From Myxocyprinus asiaticus (Eukaryota; Chordata; Actinopteri; Cypriniformes; Catostomidae): DNA of 64,000 nucleotides. The stretch lies in contig NC_059359.1 of NCBI RefSeq assembly GCF_019703515.2, positions 2,779,001-2,843,000 of the forward strand. Direction: 5' to 3'. This document shows, piece by piece, positions 10,246-23,645 of this stretch. Position numbers and translations under genes: made by a program. The notes under the pieces are model-generated. The model saw only the letters and a list, made by a program, of their open reading frames with translations. It was not told the origin of the DNA and did not search any database. Every line of letters begins with the position of its first letter. Position 1 is the first letter of the stretch.

Positions 10246-10706
10246 TTAATTTATTCCATAGGAGAGCTGGTTGATGGTGTTGAAAGCTGAACTGAAGTCC
10301 ACAAAAAGGATCCTTGCAAATGTCCCTGGTCTGTCCAGATGTTGCACGATACGATGCAATCCCATGTTGACTGCATCATCCACAGACCTGTTTGCTCTGT
10401 AAGCAAATTGAAGGGGATCTAGAAAGGGTCCAGTGATGTGCTTCAGGTGAGCCAACACCTGTTTCTCAAATGACTTCATGATCACAGATGTCAGAGCGAC
10501 GGGTCTTGTGTCATTAAGTCCTTTGACATTGGGGTTTTTTTTTGGGACAGGGATGATAGTGGAGTGTTTGACACTGCTCCAGTGATCTGTTGAAGATCTG
10601 TGTGAAGATGGGGGGCCAGCTGGTCAGCACAGGATTTTAGACAAGTGGGTGAAACACAGTCTGGGGCCTTTGATTTCCTTGTCTTTTGTTTCCGGAAGAC
10701 AGGCAC
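10246..10706 (-). pseudogene. LINE reverse transcriptase fragment
   Basis: Two open segments (10491-10706 and 10246-10485) carry a KSKAPDCVSPTCLK motif, then LAHLKHITGPFLDPLQFAYR and FVDFSSAFNTI, i.e. finger motifs and the first catalytic aspartate block. A frameshift separates them near 10488. The YADD box is absent because the frame is cut at about 10260. Confidence 0.8.
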
Positions 10707-11033
10707 ACCTCCTCTTCGCAGATCTTAAGTGCATCCCTACACTGATGGAGGGTCGTTAGCTGAAAACTTTCAAGATTTTGTCCCTGCTTCTGGAAGCATC
10801 CTCTTTGGCCTGACGAAGCTGCCTGAGTTTTGCTGTAAAGGATGGTTTGTCAATAAGTCCTAGTAGGAATACACATATCCTCACAGAAACTGATATATGA
10901 TGTCACAGTATCTGTGAGTTCATCCAGATTGGTGTCTGCAGCTTCAAAAACACTTCAATCAGTCCAGTCAAAGCAGGCTTGTAGTTCCAGCTCTGCTTCA
11001 ATGGTCCATCTCTTTACAGTCTTTACTACAGGT

Positions 11034-11606
11034 TTAGCTGATTTTAGTTTCTGCCTGTATGTTGGTAGAAGATGAGCCAGACAGTGAGAGTCCCAAAGCT
11101 GCTCTAGGGACAGAGCGATATGCATCCTTTAATGTGGTGTAATGATGATCCAGTGTATTTCTGTCTCTGGTGGGGCATGTAATGTGCTGTCTGTATTTTG
11201 GCAGTTCACGGGTGAGGTTGGCTTTGTTAAAATCGCAAAGAATAATAATAAGTGAGTCTGGGTGTTGTTGCTCCGTGTCTGTGATATGATCAGCCAGCTG
11301 TTGCAGCACTGCATTCACGCATGCATGTGGAGGAATATAAACACTCACCAGAATCAACGAGGAAAACTCCCGTGGCGAATAGAGAGGCTTACAGTTGATA
11401 AAGAGCATTTCCAAATTAGGACAGCACATCTTCTTTAACATTGTTACATATGTACACCAACTTTCATTGATGTAAAAGCATGTTCCACCGCCTCTCGTTT
11501 TCCCCGTTAACTCCGCAATGCGATCCACTCTGAACAGCTGAAAGCCCGGCAGATGTAATGCGCTGTTTGGAATGGCTTCACTCAGCCAGATTTCAGTGAA
11601 GCACAA
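11034..11606 (-). pseudogene. LINE APE endonuclease domain
   Basis: A 190-residue open frame contains FTEIWLS (the TETWL-type motif), GGGTCFYIN, the LVSVYIPP strand and LIIILCDFNKANL. In the last of these the usual GDFN catalytic block reads CDFN, and the NTLDH motif follows. The N-terminal start of the domain and the SDH-type end are lost. This is half of an exonuclease-endonuclease-phosphatase fold used to nick target DNA. Confidence 0.85.
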
Positions 11607-11653
11607 TGCAGCAGAATTTGAAAAGCCCTTGTTTGTACGGTGAGGAGATGTAA

Positions 11654-11803
11654 TATTATGATCTATTATGGGTGTTATGATGTAGAATTATGATCTATTA
11701 TGGGTGTTATGATGTAGAATTATGATCTATTATGGGTGTTATGATGTAGTATTATGATCTATTATGGGTGTTATGATGAAGTATTTTGATGTATTATGGG
11801 TTA
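11654..11803. repeat. 32-bp tandem repeat, about 4.5 copies
   Basis: The unit ATTATGATCTATTATGGGTG followed by TTATGATGTAGA repeats with few changes. The last copies have GAAG or TTTTG variants. Confidence 0.9.
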
Positions 11804-13539
11804 TTTCTATGGTGTTACTATGTGGTTGCTAATTTGTTCTCAGTAGTTGCTATGGTATTGCTAGGGTTTTAAAATTCTCGTTGTAGTGGTAAATACAAAA
11901 TGATTTCGCCACTTCCTTGATACAGGGGTGAAGTTCTGCACCGGTGACATAGTCCAGCAGATTCTCATAAAGAAGAAAACCCCCAAACCCCCGAAAGGAA
12001 GGCGGAGTGGTGAATCTTAGGATCAGAGCCTTGTTCTCAAAATATCTTAAGGCCAGCCTTATACTCCATGAGGTTAAGACCACACACATCTCCACTGAAA
12101 GGAAAAAGTGAAATAAATAAATGAAAACAAGTAAAAGGACCTTTTTGACTATTTTTTGGTGAGTTGAAAACTTTACCCCTGTATCAAGGAACTGGCAAAA
12201 TCATTTTTTTGTTTGGAATTTACCACTACACAAAGTTTGAAAACCATTTGCTCACTCCTGTACACCCTCTCCCTCTACAGTTCAAAACATATATTGCATC
12301 TAGACAAATCCTATTAAAGGGGGCAGGTTATAGGTGAACAACTAAATGAACTCAGGTGTACACAGAAAAATAAAAATAAATATACATAATATAAATGGCT
12401 TCTACACTTGTGTTGTCCATTTTCAAGAAATCCTTGGGCCAGTAAGCATCCACATAGTGTCCTTCAGAAAAATAATAAATTATTATTTTTTATCAATTAT
12501 TATCCACAGTTCAAAGGTAAAAAGTTGCATGAGTTCTCATGGGGGTAGATCATTCATTGGTTGTCTTTGTCAAAGATATCATGCTGCAGATCTTAAATGT
12601 CTTTGATTTAAACCCTGTTTATTCTCTACAGTTCTCTGAGCGCCTCGGGGCAACAGCACCAGCAAGGGAAAAAATCACTTGACATGACATGTCGCTGATA
12701 ACTAGAACAGGCAGGTGCCATTTCAGGCCCCCTCGGTCACCGTTATTTAAAACATTAATTGCTTTGGTTTTAATGCCATTTGCAATTTAAAATGTTAATT
12801 GCATTTTTCTCTGAAAGGACTCAGTGACATACACAAGCACACATTCGCAAAGAGTCAGCTTCACTTCCATTAACAAAGGAGATTTGCACTCTTGCAAGAG
12901 ATTTTAAAGATGATTTGAACTGCCACTAATCTGACCAAATTCAAATAGTGGACTAAATGGATTGGTGATATCACTAACATTAAAATTATATATTTATAAT
13001 CATTAAACTGTATATAAATAAGCAACATATGCTTTAATCTGATTAAGGGCTTGTGGATGCCCCCTTATAAGTGACATTTGATGGAGATTTTTAAAAGAAA
13101 CATGCAAGCCAATGACATTCGTCATGCTTTAATGGAAGCTGTATGTGTCGCGTGAGGTAAAACATCAGGTGGAGCGGATGGAGATGACATGCATAAATCA
13201 TATGTGTGCAGCAGATTGCAAGGCCCTGTACAGGTCTATAATATGCAAATAATTTATGCTGAACAGATTTAATACAAAGAGCCTCATTTTGTAGAGAATA
13301 AATATTTCATGGCCCTCCAGGCAAACATCATGTTACATCCAGGTATCTGTAGACCATATTAAAACACATGAAAAAACTCTGTTTTCACCAACAAGAGAAC
13401 AGAAAATTGGTGAAATTCTCAGTCATCTATGTTTCTGCCTGTTTCCTGTACTTATCTGAGCAGAGATAACATGTTCATGGAGATTACGTCAACCGTCATG
13501 TTGACAGAACCATAATGACCGACAAGATACAAGGAGAGT
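11804..13539. other. Intergenic, no gene seen
   Basis: The first 80 bp resemble the TGGTTGCTA-type simple repeats seen at 9195-9240. The rest shows no gene; the open frames at 11850-12095 (minus) and 12346-12606 have no recognisable motif. Confidence 0.4.
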
Positions 13540-14830
13540 TCTTTTTCCATTCCCTTTTTGATTTGGAACTAGCAGCACCTAATAAACAACGTGTTTCTGA
13601 GACGTTACCGACATTACATCAGAAATTAGCATAATTCGTTCTGATTCAAAGTAATGGCCAGCATCATCCATTCATTGCCAACCATGTTAAAATAAAATTA
13701 TTTAAAAAAAAAAATTCTCCACTTTTTTCTCTCCAATTTGGAATGCCCAATTCCCAATGTGAATTAGTCCTCGTGGTGGCGTAGTGACTCGCCTCAATCC
13801 GGGTGGCAGAGGACGAATCTCAGTTACCTCCGCGTCTGAGACCATCAATCCGCGCATCTTATCACGTGGCTTGTTGAGCGTGTTACAGCGGAGACATAGC
13901 GCGTGTGGAGGCTTCACGCTATTCTCCGCGGCATCCACGCACAACTTACCACGCGCCCCATTGAGAGCGAGAACCACTAATCGTGACCACGAGGAGGTTA
14001 CCCCATGTGACTCTACCCTCCCTAGCAACCAGGCCAATTTGGTTGCTTAGGAGGCCTGGCTGGAGTCACTCAGCACGCCCTGGGATACGAACTCACGACT
14101 CCAGGGGTGGTAGTCAGTGTCAATGCTTGCTGAGCTACCCATGTCCCCCAAATAAAATGATACATTATAAATTCTGAATCTATGTACTGATTATCATTGT
14201 CCCATGTCTGTCAAACATGTTGAGTGATCCAAACATCATCTGCAGCCTGAAACTGAACTTTTGGTCAGATTTTAGGAGTGAATGCAATTAGCTGCATAGA
14301 GAGCTATAGGATGCTCCCTTGCTCCCTATTTAGTGAATGACTTAATCTTCAGTGTGCTGTCTGTCTGCACTGGTCTCAGAACAGTTTGAAATGCACCTTA
14401 TTTTCATCCTAACTCCATATAAAGCCTCTGAAAGCAACATTTTCCAGTTTTTGGATGAACCCATTGATTCTCAATGTGATGCATAGTAAATACAGGATTT
14501 CTAAGGAAAAAATGTGCTAAAGTACACATTAGTGGACATTGTGTTTAGCAGCGAGCGTTTCGCAATAAATCGCTAAAATTTTAAAAATGGCATATCAGAT
14601 GAAACTAGAGACTCTAATCTTTTGACTCAAACAGGTTTCAATGTAAAAACTTAGTTAGGTTTCTTACCAGATGTAGTTATGTTGGAATTTCTCCCAAAGA
14701 CAAACTCCACTGTGGTCGGCGCCATGTTGTTTTGTCACATGAACACCGTACGTCGAAAGTTTAACCCTTGACTGACAGCACAGAGGCTCCTGAACTGAGA
14801 TCAGTTTGTTTAAGTGAATTAAAATAATGT
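13540..14830 (+). repeat. Interspersed repeat R1, copy 1 (split by SINE)
   Basis: Two parts, about 13540-13689 and 14160-14830, match the R1 copies at 23096-23645 and 26400-27222. Shared blocks are TTTTTGATTTGKAACTAG, ACTTTTGGTCAGATTTTAGG, GTGAATGCAATTAGCTGCAT, GACTCTAATCTTTTGACTC and AACCCTTGACTGACAGCACA. The SINE at 13702-14149 lies between the parts. Class unknown. Confidence 0.65.
13702..14149 (-). mobile_element. tRNA-derived SINE, copy 2
   Basis: Full-length family member. The head on the minus strand is at 14149 (GGGGGACATGGGTAGCTCAG) and an A-rich tail lies near 13702. Flanking AAATAAAAT occurs at 13690-13698 and 14150-14158 as a likely target duplication. Confidence 0.9.
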
Positions 14831-15359
14831 GTTGCATATAGCGAAGTCAAAATACAATGTCCACGCAAATGTACGCAGGGTTACAAAAGGTTAAGTCTAC
14901 TCCTGTTGCGTCAAAGGTTTCTATTTACAGTGTGTTTTGCGGTGAGTGAGTATTCTAACTAATCCCAGACATGTTTGTTCAGCAATGAAATGGTCAGAGA
15001 CATTAAATTGTAACGACCACAATCTGCGCAAGTTTTAAACTGTCTGATGCCCAGATGCTTGCTTTATGTTTCACCTCTGTATACTGTGGCACATAAAAAT
15101 TAGGGCTGAATAAACATCACCTGACAAATCAAAAAGAAGCTTAAGAACAAAATCGAAAAGCATTGTCGGTATTTAGATTTTTTTTATTTTGCTGCATTGC
15201 TTGCTTGTGATGTAGAGGGTAAATACACTGCAAACGAGCAATGTGAAAACTAGAAGGCTCCCATTATAATCAAGAATTGTAATTACAATATCAAGGGAAA
15301 TAATTGGCAATTATGATATTTGTCATAATTATGCAGCCCTATGCGTTTTCTCCTTTTGT
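14831..15359. other. Intergenic, no gene seen
   Basis: No coding or repeat structure that I can support. Confidence 0.4.
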
Positions 15360-15452
15360 GTTCCACAGGAAAATTAACAGCAAGCAGGTTTGGAATCACA
15401 TGAGGTTGAGTAAATAATGACTGCATTGTCATTTCTGATGAACTATTCTTTT
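15360..15452 (-). mobile_element. AGTTCACCC-type MITE, end fragment
   Basis: The reverse complement reads AATAGTTCATCAGAAATGAC, then ATTATTTACTCAACCTCATG. This matches the termini at 45414 and 51004 (ATAGTTCACCCAAAAATGAA, then TTTACTCACCCTCATG). Confidence 0.6.
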
Positions 15453-16560
15453 AGAAAACGTCTCTCACATTTGAGCATGCACACCAGACTTTCTCATTTG
15501 ATCTCACTGCAGGAGTTCAATCACGCTGCATCAGGACGGCTACTGAGTCATCGCGGGCGTTCAGAGAGTGATGTGGGCATGAGGTGGGCATGCGGGGATC
15601 AGCCATGCCTCTTCCAGTCTCATTAAATCCCCAGATGGACCAGAGATCACAATCTCTTTGCGGGGCAGATTCAGACTGCGTGGTACTTCAAGAAAAATAA
15701 TACGCTGATGCCAAACTGTCAGATTATGGGTTGACAGACTCTGTTATCAGTCTGTGATTCAAATGTGACTCCTCTGACGAGAAGCAGACAGAAGACTGTT
15801 AAAGTAATGATCATGCTGGTTCAAAATATCTAAATCAAGGCCGACATTTTTTGCTCCTGATTGCATTTCATACCATATGAGTACAATCATATGAGATGAG
15901 TTCTTATTACACGGCTCGCTGGAACACTTGATTCTGATCAGACAACCGCATCATCCAGTGGTCTGATATTTCTGAATCTGAATAACGACCTGAATAGTCT
16001 GGGGATAGAGCGATATTTCACCGGTCATTTAGTATTGAGAGTCATGTTACCACTCTGCGATCTTTAGTAAGCTATAAAAATCATTTCTACTCAAATCAAT
16101 AATTCATTTCCTTTTATTTATTTATTTGGCAAGTAGTCATGCAATAAGTGGGATGAGAAGTCAGATGGTAATTTTTGCAATATAAAGACCTTAAAGAACT
16201 CTGCCAGAAAATGAGGTTCAATTGAGTTGTTTTTATAGATTCCATGGTCTTTCAGAGATCACCTAACACATTTAGACCTACATTTTTTCCACGGGATGTC
16301 GGCATGTTGTTTCAGAGTGTTCCAGTACCCTAGGATCAGCCATATTATACCGACTCACTGACAAATGCTATCTCCCATCAGACATTTTTAAATCGGCTCA
16401 AGCGTATTTACCTTCCCTTGTGGCATGACTGGAATCATGTTGCGTCATCAGTGTGGGAGACTCAAGTTCGGGATCCCACGTTGAAAACAGGAAGTAATCG
16501 TGTGCACTTAATCAGTGACGAATGCAATTTGTAGGTTACATTTTTCCCTCTAACTACATT
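15453..16560. other. Intergenic, no gene seen
   Basis: No supported feature. A 69-residue open frame at 15417-15626 starts inside the MITE fragment and is probably chance. Confidence 0.4.
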
Positions 16561-17092
16561 TTAAAGCCCAAAGTATTTTTCGGTCAGACGTGAATGCTAG
16601 GCGTCTGCCTAAAGGACACGTGATTTTTGTCATCAGTTGAGTGTTCAAGCACTGAACGCATGCAGCCCTATTTTACTAATCTTGAAAACTCTGAACGTGC
16701 AGAATGCACATGCTCTTGGAATTATTTGCAACAATTAGTGGGTCCACAAGCTGGCCACACCCACATTTGAGCTATTGCTGTCATAAAGAAGCGCTAGAAG
16801 AAGATGTAATCGCCGCTAAATAACTGGTGACAAATGTGAAATCAACAACAGTGGATGTGCACGTCAAGAGTGTGTGTGAAAGGAGGTCAGGAGATACTGA
16901 AGGGATATGAAGACATCTTAATGGGTCTAAACGCCTGAAGGGAAATAGTCCATTATCTCATAGCAGTCCTAGCGCGCATGCGCCAACCGCCTGTGTATTC
17001 GTGGACAAATGAAGTATACTTTGGAAGGCTAGCGTTCGACTGTACACAGATGCTAAGCGTTCATGTCAAAACCTCAGTATACTTTGGGCTTT
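16561..17092. mobile_element. Non-autonomous DNA transposon, TIR TTAAAGCCCAAAGTAT
   Basis: The left end reads TTAAAGCCCAAAGTATTTTT and the right end, on the opposite strand, reads TAAAGCCCAAAGTATACTGA. Similarity continues inward (GTGAATGCTAGGCGTCTG versus ATGAACGCTTAGCATCTG). A related, rearranged copy lies at 32365-32816. There is no coding content. Confidence 0.65.
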
Positions 17093-19406
17093 ACTCCACT
17101 GATGGTTAGGTTTAGGTTTGGGGTTTGGGTTGGGGATAGAGTTTCTAAAATGTGCATTCCTCATCACTGATTTACAGCCTGTACAGCTGAAAACAACTCA
17201 CTTTTGGCACCCCTATGTGGACATTTCACCCTTAAAATATAGCTCGCACATGCGTATATGGCCAACAAAACTTACCACTTTGGCCACTGGGGGCAGTGTT
17301 TCGAATTTCGGTAAGCACATACCGATTTCAGGTGAAGAAAAGTCAACTTACTGTTTCCGATTTCACTGTAAGATCAGTCTGTTCCCTGTGCAAGAACTGC
17401 GATCAATTTCCTGTGCCATATTCTCTGTTACTTTCATCACATTCATCCACGTTTTGTGAGATTTCCAGGAAAATAAATGTGTATCAGGCAGAACTCCTCT
17501 ATAATAAAGATCAAAACAGCTTTCACGCCAAAACCTTTCTCTATACATTCTGTCTCAGTGACAGAAAAAAAGAGAAAATGCATTAACTCATCACAACATG
17601 AATGAAACAAGTGTTTGAAAAGCCTGTTCATGCACTTTCTTCCATTATGCTGGCCGTCTCTTTGTCTTTGAGAGTGCAGCTCTTTTATACCATTGCATTT
17701 GCAGCCACCTTCCAGTGAGGATAATCAAAAGACCAGCATACTTGTGTCACTGGAAAAGAGCAGAGAAAAGCTCATAAACCTTCAGAAATTATATTTGGCC
17801 TCTTGTTTATCTGTTGATCGCAGATGGAGGGAGCAGACTGCAAGGTTTATGTGCATGAGAAAGCGTCATGCGGCAAGATTAACGAGAATGATCAGCCGCT
17901 GTCACTCACTTTAATTTATTACCCAACGTTGATGGATATCTTGTCTCAGCTCGCAGTCCTTTAACTTTAAGTGATCTGGATGGTACATGCAGGGCAGAAA
18001 ATAATGAAGTTAAATGTCGTTTTTTGAAGGTTTATGGTCCATTGATATGCTGAAATCTCTATTTGTGTATGTAAATATACATATAAGCTGAATGCATAAT
18101 GGAAATAGTGTTGTATCATTAAAACGCACAACTAAAGTATATTTTATGTGGGAAAAGTTTTTCCTCTTTCTCTAAAATGTTCTTTCCTCAGACAGGGATT
18201 GCTTATTTGTTCTTAGATTATGTAGCTCAAACAGTCAAACTAAGCATAATGCATGAATCAATCTTTTTCACCAATCGCAATCTGGCGACTCAGTATGCGT
18301 GGTTTGCAAGGCACTCAATCTGAAGATTTGCACAAAATAATGAGCTTCATGTTTCATTTTTTAGCCGACGCACACAAAAAGTGAATGTATCATTATTTTA
18401 AAAGGAATGATTGTGATTTTTTATCATGCCGCTTGACTCGGTTCCAGTCCAACTCATGCAAAGCTGATGCATCAGCGGTTTCGTCCAAATGCTAAATGAT
18501 GCAGAGAATGTCATGTGACAGGATACATTTACTAGGGGCTGAAGTTTGTATTTTTAAGTTATTTAAAGAAGTGTTCTGGGCTCAACACAATTTAAAAGGG
18601 GTGTTGTGTGATTTCTGCACCAGTAGCAGCACCAAACAGAATTGCAAAATAATTACTGTTTTCAAACATCTATCAAACACTCCTCCATCTGCCATTGGTC
18701 AGCAAACAGGTATTCCCCACCCCAAACTCATGCCATTGGTTGAGTATGACAGGGGAGGAGTCTTTCATATTTAGGGGTAGTTGTTAGGAGTAGGGTTACG
18801 GTTGGGTTATATTTTCTCTGTCCAATCAGGTAGCGCTTTACTCATGAATATAATGGACTCTTCCCCTGCCATCTCCAAAAAAGATTATATACAGTATATG
18901 ATTAAAGATCATACCAATGGACCAACTCACTGTAAAGGTTTCCCTGTTATTTGTATAGGCTAGTTATCAATGCAGAAACATTTTTGATTTAGCATTATTT
19001 TATTATGTTGGCTTGACATACTGTTATGCTACAGACACTCGTCCTAGAGCTTTCAAGCTACACTCTCCAAACATGGCGCAGTCCTTTAGCTTGTTCTGAC
19101 TCTGGTTTCAATGTCTTTTCAAATTGCTCGGACTTACAGTTTTTCTGTAGCGGACCATCAAATAGGCCCCAAATCCCATAGACTTACATTTAAAGAATGT
19201 TCAAAAGGCCTTGAATCTGTCTTACAAATATCACATTTCACTTTGTGATTCTTTTGAAAATATTTTAAACTGTGGTATTAGTGCAACAAAATAAACTGTA
19301 CAACTGTCGCATTCCTGAGAGTGAGAGCTTTCATTTGATATATGATTTGACTCTTTAAGTGCAATTTTAAATACTTTTATATTCATATTAATATTTCTAC
19401 CACATA
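17093..19406. other. Intergenic, no gene seen
   Basis: Open frames at 17118-17459, 17693-17914 and 18496-18774 lack recognisable motifs, conserved-looking codon structure or splice context. Confidence 0.4.
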
Positions 19407-19407
19407 A

Positions 19408-19421
19408 CCACTAGGTGGCGC
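19408..19421 (+). promoter_or_regulatory. CTCF-like motif
   Basis: CCACTAGGTGGCGC fits the vertebrate CTCF core CCASYAGRKGGCRS at all 14 positions. Occupancy is not shown by sequence. Confidence 0.45.
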
Positions 19422-19630
19422 TTATTTGTGATGCGGATGTTTTAAGTCCTTATTTTGTTATTTTACGTAGCATAAATGCAGAAGTGATGGTTATCTGTGA
19501 AAAGTTCAGATTCTAAGCTTTCAAACAATACCACATATGCCTGACTTATGTATACGGGGACTTGAGTATTTTAAGCATAATCTTTTTTCGCAATATAGCG
19601 CCCCCTTTTGGACCCGCTGGCAGAGTTGAA

Positions 19631-20104
19631 GAAGGAATATTCCGGGTTCAATGCATGTTAAGCTCAATCGACAGCATTTGTGGCATAATGTTGATTACTA
19701 CAAAAAGAATTTCAACTAGTCCCTTCTTTAAAAAAAGCAAAAATCTGTGTTCCTGTGAGGCACTTATAATGGAAGTGAATGGGCGCCAAACCGTAAACAT
19801 TAAAATACTCACTCTTTCAAAAGTATAGCCACAAGACGTAAACAATATGTGTTAACATGATTTTAGTGTGATGAAATCACTTATCTTTTCTGTGTAAATT
19901 TATATCCAATTTTACAACTTCATTGCCATGATGACGTAATGTCGACAAAGTTGTTTAAATTACGATTTAAACAACTTTACAGCTCAGATACATGAGTTTT
20001 AACAGAATAATTAATTTAAGTCTTCATAACATTATAAGCTTCACATTTCTGCCTTTAAACCCTCCAAAAATTGGCCCCATTCACTTCCTTTGTTAGTGCC
20101 TCAA
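19631..20104 (+). mobile_element. Angel-like fold-back MITE, copy 1 (3' truncated)
   Basis: Starts AAGGAATATTCCGGGTTCAA, then CTCAATCGACAGCATTTGTG and GGCATAATGTTGATTAC. It continues with blocks shared with the copies at 42462 and 47241 (ACTTATAATGGAAGTGAATG, AAGTATAGCCACAAGA, TGTTAACATGATTTTAGTGT, CCAAAAATTGGCCCCATTCA). The terminal part of the right arm is missing, so no flanking TTAA pair is seen. Confidence 0.8.
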
Positions 20105-23095
20105 GATAACCTCGCTTTTTGCATTAGGTTACCCTAAACCTTACTTGCATTTTCTTAATACCAACATTTTAAATATTATCCTCCTTGCATTATGTCTTTA
20201 CCAACTTTCAAACCAAACCTACGCCCTTGTCAAAAACTACTTAAAGTTGGGTCTGGTACACAAAGTTATTTTATGTCATTAGAGTAGTTGAAATATAGCG
20301 CACAAGTCATACAGAGTAATTTTATAGGTTTTTTGTTTTTTTGTTTTTTTGGGGCCTTGACAAACATAGTCACAATGAACTGTCTCTATTCAAAAACCTT
20401 GTTATCCTTCTTTGCAACTATTCCTATAATTATCTTATGCGTCGATCAACTCATCGCTGGCCGAGGAAATAGGCTTTATATTCTTATTTCTTTCTTTTGT
20501 ATTTGCTGTAAAATGCAACCAGCACATGTTCTTGACAGCTTTTGTGAAATTTACTCTGTAGACATCCAGTGATTCAGCCAATCAAATATTTGTTCCACTG
20601 ATGTGAAGACTTCATGTGCCATTAAAGAGAATTGATTGCCTGTTGAGGTTCGTTTAAAGGTGAGATCTCATCTTTGACTCAATCATTATTACTGACACTG
20701 ATTACCATTACATTTACACCAATCCTGCAATCCTGATTACAGGAACGCTGCTGATCTGACAGGAGATGAGGGGGGTGAATGGAAGTGCAGGGAGAAAGAG
20801 ACGTATGAAAGAAATGTCTCATTACGTCCAATTTCATCCTGCATCACTCACACGCGCATTTCATTTCAGCCCCACGATGCCGCCGCTATATCCTCAAGAC
20901 AAAAAATGCTTAGTGAATGATCAGTGTAAGAGGAGAAATTGCTCCGCAACATTTGAGCAACCTGTAATTTGGATTTTTCCGGATAAGCCTCGTTAAGATC
21001 AACCATCCTGGCAAACAAAACAAATATTAAGCAACAAGCAATCAGGCAGATACAAATCACAAAACAGATTCTCTATGGTTATGGTTATGGTTAGCTTTAA
21101 GCTTATGTCTGCGTCATTTTCCAACCAATAATGCAAGGAATTTAGCCCAATAAGGGGATTAACAATTGATTTGGGGAATATTAAAATAAGTAATGTTTAC
21201 GTCTGATCAAAGTCTTCGGCCAGCGATGAGTTGATCGGCATATAAGATTCTTACAGTAATACTGCTTTCATGGCCATTGAAAATAATATCACAAATAGAT
21301 TTAAATACAGTTCATGAGCAATGCAGATTTTGAGGATCTACAGATTTCTAGGGACTGAAATGATTTGATCAAATACACAGTCAAATTCTCTTTGTATACA
21401 AACAAGACTTTATGAACTAATCTACAACATAAAACTAAACTAACACACATACAGTAGACAAACATAAAACACAGGTTGGGGAGTTAGCTTTGACATAAGA
21501 TGAAATGGAAATAATTCTACAGACCATGCCTTGAGAACAATAATTACTTAATTTAGTATACCTCATTTGCAATCGGGTACAAAATTATTAATAAAACTCC
21601 AGCACTTTCAGCAAATTTTGGAGGTTTGTACTTGCATAAGTTGCTTTGGTTCCTTGGCTGGGTCCATAAAAAGTCTTTGCCTGCTGCGTCGATGGATGGG
21701 TGATGGAATGACCAGGCTGAGCCCCGGAAACGAGGGCTCCCGCAAAGAGCACGCAAGGAGTCACGTGTGTACACGAAGAATGAATGAAGAACAGAGAGTG
21801 TTCGTCCTAGGCGGGGAGGTTTTTTTGAGTTGAGGTTGGCCGCACTCCAAAGGTGTCTTGAGCCAATAAGAAGTGTCTTTTGCTAGGTCACATGTTCATT
21901 TCTGTCCTCCCCTCAAGATAATTAATTTACAACCGATTGTTTTAAGGTTTGTGAGTTACCCGCTCAAAAAGTGAACATTTAATCATGAATTTCATAAGAG
22001 AACTATAACTGCAAATAACCCAAAAATACTTCACACCATCACTCTGGAATTTAAAAGGCAAAACATTACATACCACACACTTGTACTTTCTTAATAAATT
22101 ACAGTTATAATTCAGTTATAATGCATGATGAAACTTCCTAATATTTAGTTTGTTAGTTTTAAACATAGATAATGCATTGCACGTTATGAGAAACATAATT
22201 GTCGGGGTTATCATTTGCATAGAATGCATTTGTCCATTTTTTAAGTATAATCCTACACATGGCTGTGTATTTTGATAGTAGAAAAATAAGCAAGTCCAAA
22301 GACCATGTCAAATGTTCATGAATTTAGCTTAATGTGAGCTGGTGAGCCGGAAACATGCCTCATGTAGAGAGTTGGTTATATTGAAGAACAATGGAGGTTT
22401 CCATGGCGGTCACAGAACAGTCCCTCAACATATCAGTCATGTGATGAGTTGGGGGTTTATCTGATTAACATCAAAGACCGAAGAGTTTCACTGTGCTTCC
22501 CCTGCAGTCAAGATTTGGCAGATGTGACAAACTCAGTCTTGCTGGCACCAGTCCGAATTTCTTTATAGCTCAGAGGAATGACAGTGTAGATTCTGGATTT
22601 AAGTCATTCTGCATGGAATTGTTCAATTTCTCTTAGTTTTCTTCTGCGTCGATGCACTACAATACCATGCATTAATTATCCCTGCTACCTGACAGACTGA
22701 AATAAGTGTTGTGAGAAATCACATGTCTGACAGCATTAGACTCAGCTGAAAAAATACAAATAAACCGGAAGCTAGAGCACACTTATTCAGCTCTCTTGGT
22801 TCTGGAAGTATTTTGCCCATTCATTTTCTCCATATATATTTAATTAAATCCTTCAAAAAATAGAGTTGTAAACCATGAACCAAACCAACCAGCTCCGAGG
22901 TGAATCACAACATTACAAATTTTGATACGTAGCAAAATAAATAAATAAATAAATAAAAACGTTATGAAATTAGGACTAAGACACAAAAGACTGTGTACTT
23001 AATGTCTTAATAAGGGAGTGAACTACAATCCCATGAAGCATTGTGACTGATGTAATCGAATTAAACTTGATGGAAACAAATAAAATAAATAATTT
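20105..23095. other. Intergenic with a 22-bp inverted repeat
   Basis: No gene seen. The notable structure is a perfect inverted repeat of CGATCAACTCATCGCTGGCC plus GA at 20443-20464 and 21216-21237. Open frames (20288-20572, 20766-20996, 21567-21833) show no motif. A C+G richer patch occurs at 21650-21830. An ATAA run lies at 22938-22958. Confidence 0.4.

Positions 23096-23645
<550 letters not shown>

Larger units (their letters stand above)
9804..11606 (-). mobile_element. Non-LTR retrotransposon (jockey/CR1-L2 group), truncated
   Basis: Read on the minus strand, the element runs from an APE-type endonuclease (11606-11034) through a partial reverse transcriptase (10706-10246) into a 3' UTR. 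It ends at 9804 with CTCATTCTGATTCTGAATAA followed by AAT repeats. The 5' region upstream of the endonuclease is missing. The reverse transcriptase stops near 10262 after the FVDFSSAFNTI motif and joins the 3' UTR directly, so most of the catalytic domain is deleted. A microsatellite-like tail is typical of L2-like fish elements. The clade name is inference. Confidence 0.8.

Noticed and set aside
17281..17300. Possible CTCF site GGCCACTGGGGGCAGTG
   Set aside because: It lacks one base of the core spacing, so it is weaker than the three sites reported.
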